A stretch of DNA of 64,000 bases from Macrotis lagotis (GCF_037893015.1 NC_133661.1:245531503-245595502); one strand, 5' to 3'; positions 1-12,073 are shown, numbered from the stretch's first letter. Program-made: numbers and translations. The notes: generated by a model from the sequence alone, not told the origin.

Positions 1-904
1 TGTCTTGGGAGGTAGATTCCCAAGTATGTAAGGTTGTCTATAGTTATTTTAAATGGATTTTCTCTTTCTATTTTTTGCTCTTGGGCTTTGTTGTTCATAT
101 ATAGAAATGCTGATGATTTATGTGGGTTTATTTCATATTCTGTTACTTTGCTGAATTTGTTCATTGTTTCAAGGAGATTTTTAGATAATTTTCTCAGGTT
201 CCCTAGATATACCAACATGTCATCTGCAAAGAGTGAAAATTTTGCTTCCTCATTGCCAATTCTGACTCCTTCAATTTCTTTTTCTTCTCTTACTACTACT
301 GCTAGCATTTCTAATACTATATTGAATAGTAATGGTGATAATGGGCATCCTTGTTTCACCCCTGATTTTACTGGAAATGTTCCAAGTTTATTCCCATATT
401 TGTTGATGGTTTTAACTAGATATTAGTTGTTATTATTTTAAGGAAAACTCCATTTATTCCAAAACTTTCCAGTGTTTTTTAATAGGAATGGATGTTGTAT
501 TTTATCACAGACTTTTTCCACATCTATTGAGATAATCATATGATTTCTGTTGGTTTTGCTGTTGATATGTTTATGTTGAGTGTTTTCCTAATGTTGAATC
601 CCTGCCTGCCTGATATAAATCCAATCGGATCATGGTGTATTATCCTGGTAATAACTTTTTGTAGTCTCATTGCTAAAATTTTATTGAAGATTTTTCCATC
701 AATATTCATCAGGGAGATTGATCTATAATTATCTTTATCTGTTTTGGTTCTTCCTGGTTTAGGTATCAACACCATATTGGTGTCATAAAATGAGTTTGGC
801 AGAATTCTTCCTCTTCCATTTTTTTAAAATAGTTTTTGTAGAATAGAAATTAATTGTCCCTTATTTGTTTGGAAGAATTCACTTGTAAATCCATCTGAAC
901 TTGA
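1..904 (-). mobile_element. L1 copy A (minus), ORF2 reverse-transcriptase part
   Basis: Read on the minus strand this encodes L1 reverse transcriptase in pieces: F-A-D-D-M near 230, V-L-I-P-K-P-G-R near 770, and the S-D-G-F-T region near 890. Stops and frameshifts break it. Its 3' end lies left of the window; its 5' part resumes at 5578 after two nested insertions. Confidence 0.9.
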
Positions 905-913
905 AGACTTTTT

Positions 914-1136
914 TTTTAAGGATTTCATTTATTTTGAGTTTTACAATTTTTCCCCCTAATCTTTCTTTCCTCCCCCCCCCCCCCACAGGAGGCAATTTAT
1001 CAATCTTTACATTGTTTCCATGGTATACATTGATCCAAATTGATGTGATGAGAAAGAAATCATATCTTTAAGGAAGAAACATAAAGTATAAGAGATAGCA
1101 AGATCAGACAATAAGATATCAGGTGTTTTTTTTTCT
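914..1136 (-). mobile_element. L1 copy B (minus), 3'UTR part
   Basis: Poly-T followed by the antisense L1 3' end. Copy B is a 5'-truncated L1 inserted into copy A with 9-base duplications agacttttt at 905-913 and 5569-5577. It continues at 5050-5568, on the other side of copy C. Confidence 0.88.
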
Positions 1137-1152
1137 AAATTAAAGGTAATAG
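1137..1152. repeat. Left target-site duplication of L1 copy C
   Basis: 16 bases identical to 5034-5049, both directly abutting the element. Within copy B this sequence occurs once, so it marks the insertion. Confidence 0.93.
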
Positions 1153-1203
1153 AAGCTGAAAGAACTACAGGAAGACATAGACAGCAAAACTCAAATCATT
1201 AAA

Positions 1204-1662
1204 ATGAACAAGAAAGAAGTTAAGGAGGTAAATAGATTGTTAGAAAAATTAGATATGGTAGACTTATGGAGGAAACTGAACAGGGATAGAGAGGAATATA
1301 CCTTTTTCTCTGCAGTACATGGAACTTATACAAAATTTGACCATGTACTAGGACACAAAAACCTAATCATCAACTGCAGAAAGGCAGAAAAAGCGAATAC
1401 ATCTTTCTCAGATCACAATGCAATAAAAGTCATATGCAATACTGGGCCAAGGAGATATAGACCCAGAACAAATTGGAAACTGAATAACCTCATTTTAAAA
1501 AATGAGTGGACCAAAAAACAAATTATAGAAAGAATCAAACATTTAAACCTATGGGATTCATTCAAAGCGACTCTCAGGGGATATAGTATAGCTCTAAATG
1601 CTTACATGAATAAATTGGAGAAAGAGGAAATCAATGAAATAAACATGCAACTAAAAAATTAG
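1204..1662 (+). pseudogene. L1 ORF2 endonuclease fragment
   Basis: 152-codon open piece of copy C. It carries T-F-F-S-A-V-H-G-T-Y, the D-H-V-L-G-H-K segment and S-D-H-N-A-I-K of the APE-type L1 endonuclease. The N-terminal catalytic part is missing through 5' truncation, so it cannot be functional. Confidence 0.85.
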
Positions 1663-1926
1663 AGAGAGAACAAATAAAAAATCCCCAATTAAATACCAAA
1701 TTAGAAATTCTAAAAAGTAAAGGAGAAATTAATAAAATCGAAAGCAAAAAACTATTGAATTAATAAATAAAACCAGAAGTTGGTATTATGAAAAAACCAA
1801 TAAAATTGATAAACCTCTGGTCAATTTCATTTTAAAAAGGAAGAAAACCAAATTGATACTATCATAAATGAAAAAGGTGAACTCACCACCAATGAAGAAA
1901 TTAAAGTAATAATTCGAAATTATTTT

Positions 1927-2079
1927 AGGGGTGGCTAGGTGGCGTAGTAGATAAAGCACTGGCCTTGGAGTCAGGAGTACCTGAGTTCAAATCCGGTCTC
2001 AGACACTTAATAATTACCTAGCTGTGTGGCCTTGTGCAAGCCACTTAACCCCATTTGCCTTGCAAAAAAAACCTAAAAA
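1927..2079 (+). mobile_element. tRNA-derived SINE (WSINE1-like) in L1 copy C
   Basis: Head with A-box-like tggcgtagtag and B-box-like gagttcaaatcc, the body of the family (aataattacctagctgtg), and an A-rich tail. Duplications aaattatttt at 1917-1926 and 2080-2089 flank it. Confidence 0.93.
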
Positions 2080-2546
2080 AAATTATTTTGCCCAACTCTA
2101 TGCCAATAAATTTGATAATCTAAGTGAAATGGATGAATATTTACAAAAATATAAGTTGCCCAGATTAAATGAAGAAGAGATTAAATACCTAAACAACCCT
2201 ATCTCAGAAAAAAAGAAATTCAACAAGCTATCATTGAACTCCCTAAGAAAAAATCTCCAGGGCCTGATGGATTCACAAGCAAATTCTACCAAACATTTAA
2301 GGAACAATTGGTTCCAATTCTATATAAACTCTTTGGAAAAATAGGGAAAGATGGAACTCTGCCTCTTTCTATGAAACCAATATGGTACTGTTACCTAAAC
2401 CAGGAAGAGTTAAAACAGAGAAAGAAAATTATAGACTTATCTCCCTGATAAATATAGATGCAAAAATCCTAAATAAAATCTAAGCAAAACGATTACAAGT
2501 CATCACTAGGATAATACATTATGATCAAGTAGGATTTATTCCAGGA

Positions 2547-3143
2547 ATGCAGAGTTGGTTCAATATTAGGAAAACTGTTAGTATACTCAATTATATCAAC
2601 AACAAACCTATAAGAAATCATATGATCATATCAATAGATGCTGAAAAAGCTTTTGACAAAATACAGCATCCATTCCTATTAAAAACACTAGAGAGTGTGG
2701 GAATAAATGGACTGTTCCTTAAAATAATTAGCAGTATCTATTTGAAACCATCAACAAGCATTATATTCAATGGGGAGAGGCTAGAGGCATTCCCAATAAG
2801 ATCAGGGGTGAAACAAGGGTGCCCATTATCACCACCACTATTCAATATTGTATTAGAAATGTTAGCATCAGCAATTAGAGAAGAAAAAGAAATTAAAGGA
2901 AGTAGAATTGGGAAGGAAGAGACAAAACTCTCACTCTTTGCAGATGACATGATAGTCTATCTAGAGAATCCCAAGAAATCATCTAAAAAACTACTGGAAA
3001 CAATTAGCAATTTTAGCAAAGTTGCAGGTTATAAAATAAACCCTCATAAATCCTCAACTTTTCTATCTATGTCTAGCAAGAAACAGCAGGAAGAGCTAGA
3101 AAGAGAAATCCCATTCAAAGTAACCTCAGACAATATAAAATAG
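2547..3143 (+). pseudogene. L1 ORF2 reverse-transcriptase fragment
   Basis: 198-codon open piece of copy C with RT motifs in order: [10 protein letters not shown] near residue 28, [10 protein letters not shown] near 87, and the catalytic F-A-D-D at 131-134. It ends at a TAG inside the domain; the upstream RT part is in another frame. Confidence 0.9.
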
Positions 3144-3546
3144 TGGGGAGTCTATTTGCCAAGACAGACTCAGAATCTTTTTGAAAAGAATCATAAAACA
3201 CTTCTCACACAAATTAAATTAGATTTAAATAACTGGGCAAATATCAACTGCTCATGGATAGGTAGAGCTAATATAAAAAAATGACAATTCTACCAAAACT
3301 AAACTATCTGTTTAGTGCCCTATCAATCAAATTTCCAAAAAATTACTTTAACAAGTAAGAAAAAATTGTAAGTACATTCATATGGAGAAATAAAAAGTCA
3401 AGAATTGCCAGGAGCTTAATGAAAAAAAAAGTGCAAAAGAAGGTGGCTTAGCCCTACCTGATCTAAAATTATATTATAAACATCAGTCATCAAAACTGTT
3501 TGGTATTGGCTAAGAAACAGAGTGGTGGACCAGTGGAATAGACTAG

Positions 3547-4257
3547 GTGCAAAAGCAGGACACGATTATAGTAATCTGCTGTTTGATAAACCCAAAGAGT
3601 CTGGTCATTGGGATCAAAACTCCCTCTTTGGTTAAAAACTGCTGGGAAAATTGGAAGTTAGTATGGAAGAAACTTAGATTAGACCAACACCTCACACCCT
3701 TTACCAAGATAAGATCCAAATGGTTTCAAGACTTAGACATAAAAAACAATACTATTAGCAAATTAGAAGATCAAGGACTAGTTTACCTGTCAAATCTATA
3801 GAAAGGGGAGCAGTTTATGACTAAAGAAGAGTTGGAGAATATCACCAAAAACCAATTAGATGATTTTGATTACATTAAATTAAAAAGCTTTTGCACAGAT
3901 AAAACCACTTTAACCAAGATTAAAAGTAATGTAGTAAATTGGCAAACAATGTTTATAACTAATGATTCTGACAAAGGACTCATTTCTAAAATATACATCG
4001 AACTGAGTCATATTTTTAAAACAAAAATCCATTTCCCAATTGACAAATGGTCAAGGGATATGCAAAGGCAATTTATAGATGAGGAGATCAAAGCAATTCA
4101 TAACCATATGAAAAAATGCTCTAAATCATTAATTATTAGAGAAATGCAAATTAAAGCTTCTCTCAGGTACCACCTCACACCTCTCAGATTGACTAATATG
4201 ACCAGAAAGGATAATGATCATTGTTGGAAGAGATGTGAGAAGTCTGGGATACTATGA
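3547..4257 (+). pseudogene. L1 ORF2 C-terminal region, broken
   Basis: Two adjacent open pieces (3547-3801 and 3817-4257) of copy C, separated by a stop. They encode the thumb/C-terminal region (K-L-R-L-D-Q-H-L-T-P-F-T and M-Q-I-K-A-S-L-R-Y-H-L-T). The remaining end of ORF2 follows in shifted frames to about 4660. Confidence 0.85.
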
Positions 4258-5033
4258 CAGTGTTGGTGGAGCTGTGAACTCATCCAACCTTTCTGGAGAG
4301 TTATTTGGAACTATACCCAAAGGGCAACAAAAATGTACATACCCGTTGACCCAGCAATACCACTACTGGGTCTATACCTTGAAGAGATGAAGAAAAAGGG
4401 GAAAAACATTACTTCTACAAAAATATTTATAGCTGCCCTGTTTGTGGTGGCAAAGAATTGGAAATCAAGTAAATGTCCTTCAATCGGGTAATGGCTTAGC
4501 AAACTGTGTTATATGTATGTCATGGAATACTATTGTTCTATTAGAAACCAGGAGGGATGGGATTTCAGGGAAGCCTGGAGCATGAACTGATGCTGAGTGA
4601 AATGAGCAGAACCAGAAAAACACTGTACACACTAACAGCAACATGGGAGTTATGAACAACCTTGAAAGACTCACTCATTCCATCAGTGCAACAATAGGGA
4701 GCAATTTTGGGCTGTCTGCAAAGGAGAGTGCCATCTGTATCCAGTTAAGGAGCTGTGGAGTGTGAACAAAGTTCAAGGACTATTCCATTTAATTTAGGAA
4801 AAAACAGATATCTTATTGTCTGATCTTGTTACCTCTTAGAATTCTTTTCTCTTCTCTAAGGATATGGTTTTTCTCTCATCACACCCAATTTAGATCAAGG
4901 TACAACATGGAAACAAAGTACATACTGACAGATTGCTTTCCATGGAGGGTGGGGGGGTGGGAGGGAAGTAAGATTGGGGGGGAATTGTAAAATGCAAATA
5001 ATATCTTTAATAAAAATTAATTAAAAAATAAGT

Positions 5034-5049
5034 AAATTAAAGGTAATAG
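5034..5049. repeat. Right target-site duplication of L1 copy C
   Basis: Perfect match to 1137-1152, just after the A-rich tail of copy C; copy B sequence resumes immediately after it. Confidence 0.93.
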
Positions 5050-5568
5050 TCCTTGGTCTTTGTTCAAACTCCACAGTTCTTTCTCTGGATACAGATGGTA
5101 TTCTCCATTGGAGAGAGCCCCAAATTGTCCCTGATTGTTGCACTGATGGAATGAGAATGTCCATCAAGGTTGATCATCACCCCCATGTTGCTGTTGGAGT
5201 GTACAGTGTTTTTCTGATTCTGCTCATCTCAGTCAGCATCAGTTCTTGCAAATCCCTCCAGGCTTCCCTGAATTCTCATCCCTCCTGGTTTCTAATAGAA
5301 TAATAGTGTTCCATGACAGACATATACCACAGTTTGCTAAGGCATTCCCCAATTGAAGGACATTTACTTGATTTCCAATTCTTTGCCACCACAAACCAGG
5401 CTGCTATGAATATTTTTGTACAAGTGATGTTTTTACCCTTTTTCATCATCTCTTCAGGGTATAGACCCAACAATGGTATTGCTGGATCAAAGGGTATGAA
5501 CATTTTTGTTCCCCTTTGGGCATAATTACAAATTTCTCTCCAGAAAGTTTGGATGAGTTCACAACTGG
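5050..5568 (-). mobile_element. L1 copy B (minus), end of ORF2
   Basis: Antisense end of ORF2 and the adjoining 3'UTR; the frame at 5276-5503 (minus) is the ORF2 C-terminal region (F-D-P-A-I-P-L-L-G). It ends at the 5' truncation next to the agacttttt duplication. Confidence 0.88.
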
Positions 5569-5726
5569 AGACTTTTTCTTAGGGAGTTTATTGATTGTTT
5601 CTTCAATCTCTTTCTTCTGAAATGGGGTTATTTAAGTAATTTATTTCCTCTTCTCTTAATCTTGGCAATTTGTATTTTTGTAAATATTCATCCATTTCAC
5701 TCAAATTATCCAATTTATTGGCAATA

Positions 5727-5822
5727 TAAAATTTTAGCAATGAGACTAGAGCAAGTTATTACCAGGATAATATACCGTGATCTGATCGGATTTCAGAAAC
5801 CATATGATTATCTCAATAGCAT
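5727..5822 (+). repeat. Short inverted L1 RT segment inside minus-strand L1 copy A
   Basis: About 95 bases read as plus-strand L1 RT ([14 protein letters not shown]), inside sequence that is otherwise minus-strand L1. An internal gap joins two RT stretches that are normally apart. Confidence 0.7.
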
Positions 5823-7589
5823 ATAGCTCCAAATTATCTCTTTAATTTCCTCCTCATTGGTGGTTAGTTCATCCTTTTCATTTTTGATACTGGTAATTTT
5901 ATTATCTTCATTCTTTTTTTTTAAATCAGATTAACCAAAGATTGTCTATTTTATTAGCTTTTTCATAAAACCAACTTTTAGTTTTATTTATGAGATCAAT
6001 GTTTTTCTTGATTTCAGTTTTATTAATCTCTCCCTTGATTGCCAGAATTTCTAACTTGGTATTTAATTGGAGATGTTTTATTTGTTTGCTTTCTAACTTT
6101 TTTAGTTGCATATCCAATTCATTGATCTCCTCTCTCTCTATTTTATTCATATAAGCATTTAGAGATATAAAGTTTCCCCTCAAAACTGTCTTGGCTGCAT
6201 CCCATACATTTTGGTATGGTCTCATTATCATTTTCTTGGATATACTTATTGATTATTTCTATTATTTGCTGTTTGATCCACCCATTATTTAAGATAAAGT
6301 TATTTAATTTCCAATTAGTTCTTGGTTTATCATTCCCTGACCCTTTATTATATGTAGTTTTTATTGCATCATGGTCTGAGAAGTGTATATTTATTATTTC
6401 TGTCTTTCTGCATTTGATTATAAGGTTTTTGTGCCCTAGGACATGGTCAGTTTTGGTGAAGGTTCCATGTACTGCCAACAAAAAGGTATATTCTTTTCTA
6501 TCCTCATTACGTTTTCTCCAGAAGTCTATGCTATCTAAGTTTTCTAAGATTTCATCTTCTTAACTGCCTTGTTTATTTTGTAGTTAGATTTATCTAGTTC
6601 TCAGAGAGGGAGATTGAGGGCTCCCATTATTAAAGTATTGCTATCTATGTCTCCTAGTAATTCACTCAGCTTTTCCTCTAGGAATCTGGATGCTATACCA
6701 TTGAGTGCATACCTGTTTAGTAATGATATTAGTTTCATTACCAATGATGCGTTTTAAGAAGATATAGTTTCCTTCCTTAACCCTTTTAATAAGATTGATT
6801 TTTGCTTTTACTTTGTCTGAGATTAGGATCACTATCCCAGATTTTTTTACTCCAGCTGAAGCATCATATTTTGCTCCAACCTTTACCCTGTGTGTATCTC
6901 TCTGCTTCAAATGTGTTTTTTGTAAACAACATATTGTAGGATTCTAGTTTTTAATCCATTCTATTTGTTTCCATTTTATGGGACAGTTAATCTCATTCAC
7001 ATTTATAATTAAGATTGCTAATTCTGTATTTCCTTGCATGCTTTCTTTCTCCATTTATATTTATCTCTTTCCTTTTCTCTTATTCCTCCTCACCAAAATT
7101 TTACTACCTTTTCCATTTGACTTTTCTTTCAAAAATTTAATTTTGTTTATTTTCACTTAGACTTTCCCTTCCCTTTTATCAGTCCCTTCTTCCCTTTTAT
7201 TTTCCTTTCCAGTCCCCCCCCCCACTTCCATGTAGATTAAGTTAGATTTTTAAACCCAAGTTGGAATGTATCCTATTCCCTTACTGGGTTAAATCTTTTG
7301 AATAGAATTCACATTCTCCCTTCTTTCCCTCTAAAATTATAAATCTTTGTGCCTCTTCCCTTGGTGTTATCACTCTAATATTATTAGTTAGATATTATCA
7401 GTCACAGTTTAATTATTTGATTGCTTGAGAAGCTATTTTGTTATCAAGATATCATCACAGATTGTTTACTTGATTGCTGGATAAGCATCATTGACTCAAA
7501 TTGCATCAAATTATAATTATAATCATTTTTTGCCTTACCCCCTTTTTTGAATATCTTTCAAGTAACCACAGTCCTCCTCACGAGCAAAG

Positions 7590-8395
7590 TGTCAACCAAA
7601 GCCATATCATTTCTTGAACTATTTGTGCCTCTCCCCCCAGGCCTATTTTTGTTCACACTTTACCTCCCCTCACTCTCCACCACGGGTACTTAACACCTCG
7701 TTAAGTGAAGCAAGGCCTATTTAAGCCCTGCCTCCTCAGTACCCAGGGTACTGAACTCCTTGTTAAGTGAAGCACAAGTTAAGTCAAACCCTGATCTAAT
7801 TAACTGTAAGAATCTTAAAGATCTCTAAGTACTGGGAGGCTCTGGAGGTCTCACCTGAGAACATTACAAATGATTATAAAGTTACAGAGACACTGACTCA
7901 GGTCCTCATAGTTGATGATGCTTAAAGGGCTTTAAGTCCTGGGAAGCAGAACTCTCAAATAAAGGAAAGAATCTTTCAAGCAATAAAAAGAAAGCAATTC
8001 GAATATCAAGGAAACAGAATCAGACTCACACGGATCCTATCAGCCTGGTGGTCTGACCCGAGAACTTTACAAATGATTGTAAGTTACAGAGACACTGGCT
8101 CAGCTCCTCACATTTTTTGATGCCCTCATTAGACAAAGTGCTAAGCACTGTAGAATTAAAGTAAGTCAAAGAATAATGAGACACTTAAGTTTAAAGTTAA
8201 CACTCCTGCTTTTCTTCAGGGCTTTTTGTTTCAAACATAGTGATGTCATCTTGGACCTCTTCAATGGAGAGATAAGACCCAATTATGCCCATATCCTTTA
8301 GGTTCATTCTCTTCAATTATGTTCTACCCTCTAATTATCCTAAGAGAAGTAAAGTTCTAAAGAATTAGAAGTATTATATCTTCCTTTTTAGAGTT
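7590..8395. repeat. Composite insert with direct repeats in the inter-ORF region of L1 copy A
   Basis: Not typical L1 spacer. It contains a 62-base-period repeat (gggtact...gttaagtgaagc at 7684-7711 and 7746-7773), a second pair of about 64 bases at 7844-7908 and 8047-8110, and between the latter a plus-strand piece of L1 ORF1 (about 7949-8045), inverted relative to its host. The family is not recognised. Confidence 0.55.
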
Positions 8396-8412
8396 GTAAA
8401 CAATTTGATTGT

Positions 8413-8569
8413 CTTTTTTTTAGGGTGTTTTTTTTTTGGCAAGGCAACAGGGTTAAGTAATCTGCCCAAGGTCACACAGGCAATTATTAAGTGTCTGAGG
8501 CCACATTTGAATTCATGTTCTCTTGACTCCAGGGCCAGTGCTCTATTCACCAAGCCACCTAGCTGCCCC
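8413..8569 (-). mobile_element. SINE (WSINE1-like), antisense
   Basis: Poly-T start, then reverse complement of the SINE body and tRNA-like head, ending ccacctagctgcccc. Lies in the inter-ORF part of L1 copy A. Confidence 0.9.
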
Positions 8570-9519
8570 TGATAGTCTTGACCAACATTGTTTTGTTTTT
8601 TCCTTCCCCTTTTCATTTACCTTTTTTTTTAAATGCAACCCTTCAGTTGTATATTTGGTGATTGAATTTTCTGTTCACTTCTGGTCTTTGTGTTAGGAAA
8701 TTTTGGAATTCCTCTATTTCATTGAATATCCATTTTTTTCCCCTGATAGCATATGCTGAATTTTGCAGGGTAGTTCATTATGGGTTGTAATCTCAGGTCT
8801 TTTGTTCTCTGAAATATGCTATTGTGGTTCTTCTAATCCTTCAATGTAGAGGCTCATAGGACCCATGTGAGTCTGATTCTGTTTCCTTTATATTCGAATT
8901 GTTTTCTTTTTGCTGCTTGCAATAGTTTCTCCTTTGAAGATTTGAGAGTTCTGGAATTTGGATATTACAGTCCTTGGAATTTTTATTCTGGGGTCTGATT
9001 TTATGCTGGGGGCTTTCTAGTAGTCTTATGATTCTTAGATTGTCTATCCTGGATCTATTTTCCAGGTCGTTTTCCCTGAAAGGTATTTTATTTACATTTT
9101 CTTCAATTTTTTTCCAGTCTTTTTATTTTGTTTGATAGAATATTGTAGTCTTGTAGATTCATCCATTATTTGTTCAATTCCAATTTTTAGGGTTTTATTT
9201 TCTTCAATTGCTTCTGTGTTTCCTTAAACAGCTTGTTATTTTTCCTTTTAATGGAGTTGATCTCTTTGGTCAATTTTTCATAATTTTCCTGTATGACTTT
9301 CATTTCTTTTTTCCCATTTTTCTTCTTCCTCTCTTCTTTGGATTTTAAATTCTTTTTTAAGCTCTTTGACAAGCTTTTGTATTTGAGTCCAATTTATAGA
9401 CTGTTTTGATACCCTTCCTTTGAGTGATTTTTTTCACTGCTTTCTTCTTCAGACATGATATTGCTGTCATCTTTGTCTGTTTTAACTTTATTCCTAGGGT
9501 ACAGGGAGTATTGGTCCAA

Positions 9520-9556
<37 letters not shown>

Positions 9557-10073
9557 GGGCTGGGGTCTGATCCTTGGCTTGCCATTGCCATTGGCCAAAA
9601 TGTTACCTATGTAGTCCAGGCCTTGCATTGCAGAGGTTTTTTTCCCCCTCCTTTATGTCTAGGTTCTGCCTTAACAGTGGTTTGTTCCTCAGTCCTGTCT
9701 TTTATCCTGGTATTCTCAGGCTTCAGACTTTGGGGCTGGAGACCTCCCAGCTGGCTTGCTATCTAGCTGCCAGAACCTCTGCTCTTGTTAAGTTGTTGGG
9801 ACCGGATTGCACTGTGGCTAAAAGCCTTCTGCTGTCTTTCCCACTTTCCGGCTCTCCCACTTCTTGGACTTTACTTCCACTTTTCCCCCAAAGACACAAA
9901 CTTCATTGAAGATCTTCCACAATGTCCACAGTCTAAAACATCTTTGAATATTCTCTTTTTCTTGATGGGATCTATAGTTTGATTGTCAGAGTAGAGGCTT
10001 CATTTATCTTTAGTAGGGAAAAGTTCCAGGAGCATGTTAGCTTCATGCCACCATTGTGGCTCCATCCTGGAAA

Positions 10074-10660
10074 TAACACACTTCTTGTTACCAAGGTTCA
10101 ACAGAGGAGAGAGGTCATGAGAAGGTGTTTTATTTTATTAATAATCCAATACCATCTTCAACTTCCATAGCTATTTTTTTCTATCTTTTTCTTTGACCAG
10201 AAATATAGAACTCTTCTATCAATAAACTCTTGTTCATTCCATTCATAATCCCTTCTCCTTTGTAAGAAACAGTAGTTTAGTATTCAGAGTGCTGAAACTC
10301 TATAGAAATGAGCTTTTAAAAGTCCTACAGATATATTAAATGCAACAGGGAAAGAACATTACAGACTAGAAAGAGTAATGGATATATAAATTTAAATCTC
10401 TACTCTAGGATTTATTATTTGTGTGACTTTGGACAAGTCCTTAAACTCTGTAGACCTCAGTATTTCCTTATTTGAAATATGAGGTAGTTGAACTAAATAG
10501 CATCTAAGATCTTTTTCAGAGCTAAATTTATGATCTTATTTTAATGTAACTCAACTCTTCCCAACCCCCAGTTTCTGATTTACACTCTCAGTTACAGGAA
10601 TAGCCCTTTAGATGCCTTAACTTTTACTACTGTAGCTTCTGAGTTTGGTGTGCTTCCAAT
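10074..10660. other. Intergenic, with a MIR-type CORE-SINE at about 10366-10545
   Basis: The left 290 bases show no recognisable element. From 10366 the order (tctactctagg..., gacaagtccttaaactctgtagacctcag..., aagatctttttcagagctaaatttatgatc) is that of a MIR-family CORE-SINE, plus strand. Nothing seen from 10546 to 10660. Confidence 0.6.
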
Positions 10661-11500
10661 TAAAAAAACCAACCAGTATATTATTCAATGAAGAAATTAA
10701 AGCTATCTATAGTCAGATGAAAAAATGCTCTAAATTATTGATTAGAGAAAAGCAAATTAAAATAACTCTGAAGTACCACCTTACAACTATCAGATTGGCC
10801 AAAATGACTAAAAAGAAAATGAACAATGTTGGAGAGGAAGTGAGAATAGTGGTACACTAATGCATTGTTGGTGGAGTTATGAACTGATTCATCCTTTGTG
10901 GGATTTTTCTCCAAAGGGTAAATTGATCCAGCAATACCATTACCAGATCTGTATCCCAAAGAGATCACAAAGAAGGATAAAAAATCTACATGTACAAAAA
11001 TATTGGGAAATCTAGGTGGCACAGTAGATAGAGCACTGGCCTGGAGTCAGGAGTGCCTGCATTTAAATCTGATCTCAAACACTTAATAATTACCTAGTTG
11101 TGTAACCTTGGGCAAGTCACTTAAGCCCATTGCCTGGCAAACAAAAAAAAAGAGAAAAGAAATTAAAGGAAAATATCATCAGATCCAGGGAAGGAACTAT
11201 GTGGTTTAAATACAGATCAAAGCTTAGTATTTTCAATTTTTAAAAGTTGTCTGTTGTATTTGTGTTTTTTCTCTCTAATTTTTTTCCTATTTTGATTTGA
11301 TTCTTCTTTTACAATATGATTAATATGGATCTATATTTAGCATGGCTATACATGCATAGCCTATATTAGATTACATTCTGTTAGGGAGAGGATGGAGGAA
11401 AGGGAGGAAAGGAGAGAGAAAAATATGAAACTCAAAACCTTACAAAAAATGGGCGTTGCATGTAGTTGGAAAAATAAATATTTAAAAACCCAACCAGGAA
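10661..11500 (+). mobile_element. Old L1 3' end with SINE inside
   Basis: Plus-strand end of ORF2 (E-E-I-K-A-I-Y-S-Q-M-K-K-C-S-K) up to about 11003, then a SINE (about 11004-11151, plus), then an A/T-rich 3'UTR ending near 11500 with an A-rich tail. More diverged than copies A-C. Confidence 0.75.
11004..11151 (+). mobile_element. SINE (WSINE1-like)
   Basis: tRNA-like head (ctaggtggcacagtagatagagcactgg) and body ending in an A-rich tail; inserted in the old L1 fragment. Confidence 0.88.
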
Positions 11501-11509
11501 AGAAATCTT

Positions 11510-11510
<1 letters not shown>

Positions 11511-11549
<39 letters not shown>

Positions 11550-11650
11550 ATATATATATATCATATATATATATATATATACATATATATATACATACAT
11601 ATATATGTATATATATGTGTGTGTGTGTGTGTGTACACATATATATGAAA
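11511..11650. repeat. Compound microsatellite (CT)n-(TA)n-(TG)n
   Basis: About 36 bases of CT, then TA/TACA steps, then a GT run. All open frames across it on both strands are repeat artefacts. Confidence 0.95.
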
Positions 11651-12073
11651 AAAGTTAAGTATAAACAGAAGTTTTTGATTAGATATACACATATAAAAAG
11701 ATATTTATTCATATTCAAATATGTGCATGTAGAGATTTATATGTAGTTTTTATAGTTTAAAACTACACTAAAACTTTTGGGGTATCTTATATATATGTTT
11801 TTAGCTGCGTATGACTTCTTTACTGTATTAGGACATAAAAACCTCACAGAAAACAAGAAACTCAAAAAAATATTAAATTACAATGCAACAAAACTATATT
11901 CAACAAAATACTATTAAAGGAAATTTTAAAAAATAATTGGAGCCTGAATAGATTAATCCTAAAGAATTGGTGAATCAAAGAACAAATCATAAAAGCAATA
12001 TAAAATTTTGCCAAAATAATGAGTCAACGAAACAAAAATTTGGATACAATCAGAGTAGTGCTTAGAGGAATTT

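Larger units (their letters stand above)
1153..5033 (+). mobile_element. L1 copy C (plus), 5'-truncated, nested in copy B
   Basis: Starts inside the ORF2 endonuclease and runs through RT, C-terminal region, 3'UTR and A-rich tail. Flanked by a perfect 16-base duplication (aaattaaaggtaatag) at 1137-1152 and 5034-5049. The RT fragment at 2547-3143 keeps F-A-D-D at codons 131-134 and is the longest readable piece. ORF2 is broken by stops, frameshifts and a SINE at 1927-2079, so it is inactive. Confidence 0.93.
5578..10073 (-). mobile_element. L1 copy A (minus) continued: ORF2 endonuclease, ORF1, 5'UTR
   Basis: Continues copy A from exactly where 904 leaves off. Minus-strand order: RT start (about 5580-5700), linker and endonuclease (5926-7020; with S-D-H-D-A-I-K and V-H-G-T-F-T-K motifs), inter-ORF region, ORF1 (about 8650-9500, C-terminal domain, lysine-rich coiled coil, N-terminus) and 5'UTR ending near 10073, where a degraded form of the usual ggagccaagatgg start appears. 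With the first part this is a near full-length but dead L1. A poly-T run of about 30 at 9520-9552 interrupts the start of ORF1. Confidence 0.85.

Noticed and set aside
9394..9982. Several frames of 60-110 codons on both strands
   Set aside because: They fall in the ORF1 start and 5'UTR of L1 copy A. The minus frame is an ORF1 N-terminus interrupted by poly-A; the plus frames are antisense shadows.
11361..11718. Frames rich in Tyr-Ile and Arg-Glu repeats
   Set aside because: They translate the compound microsatellite.
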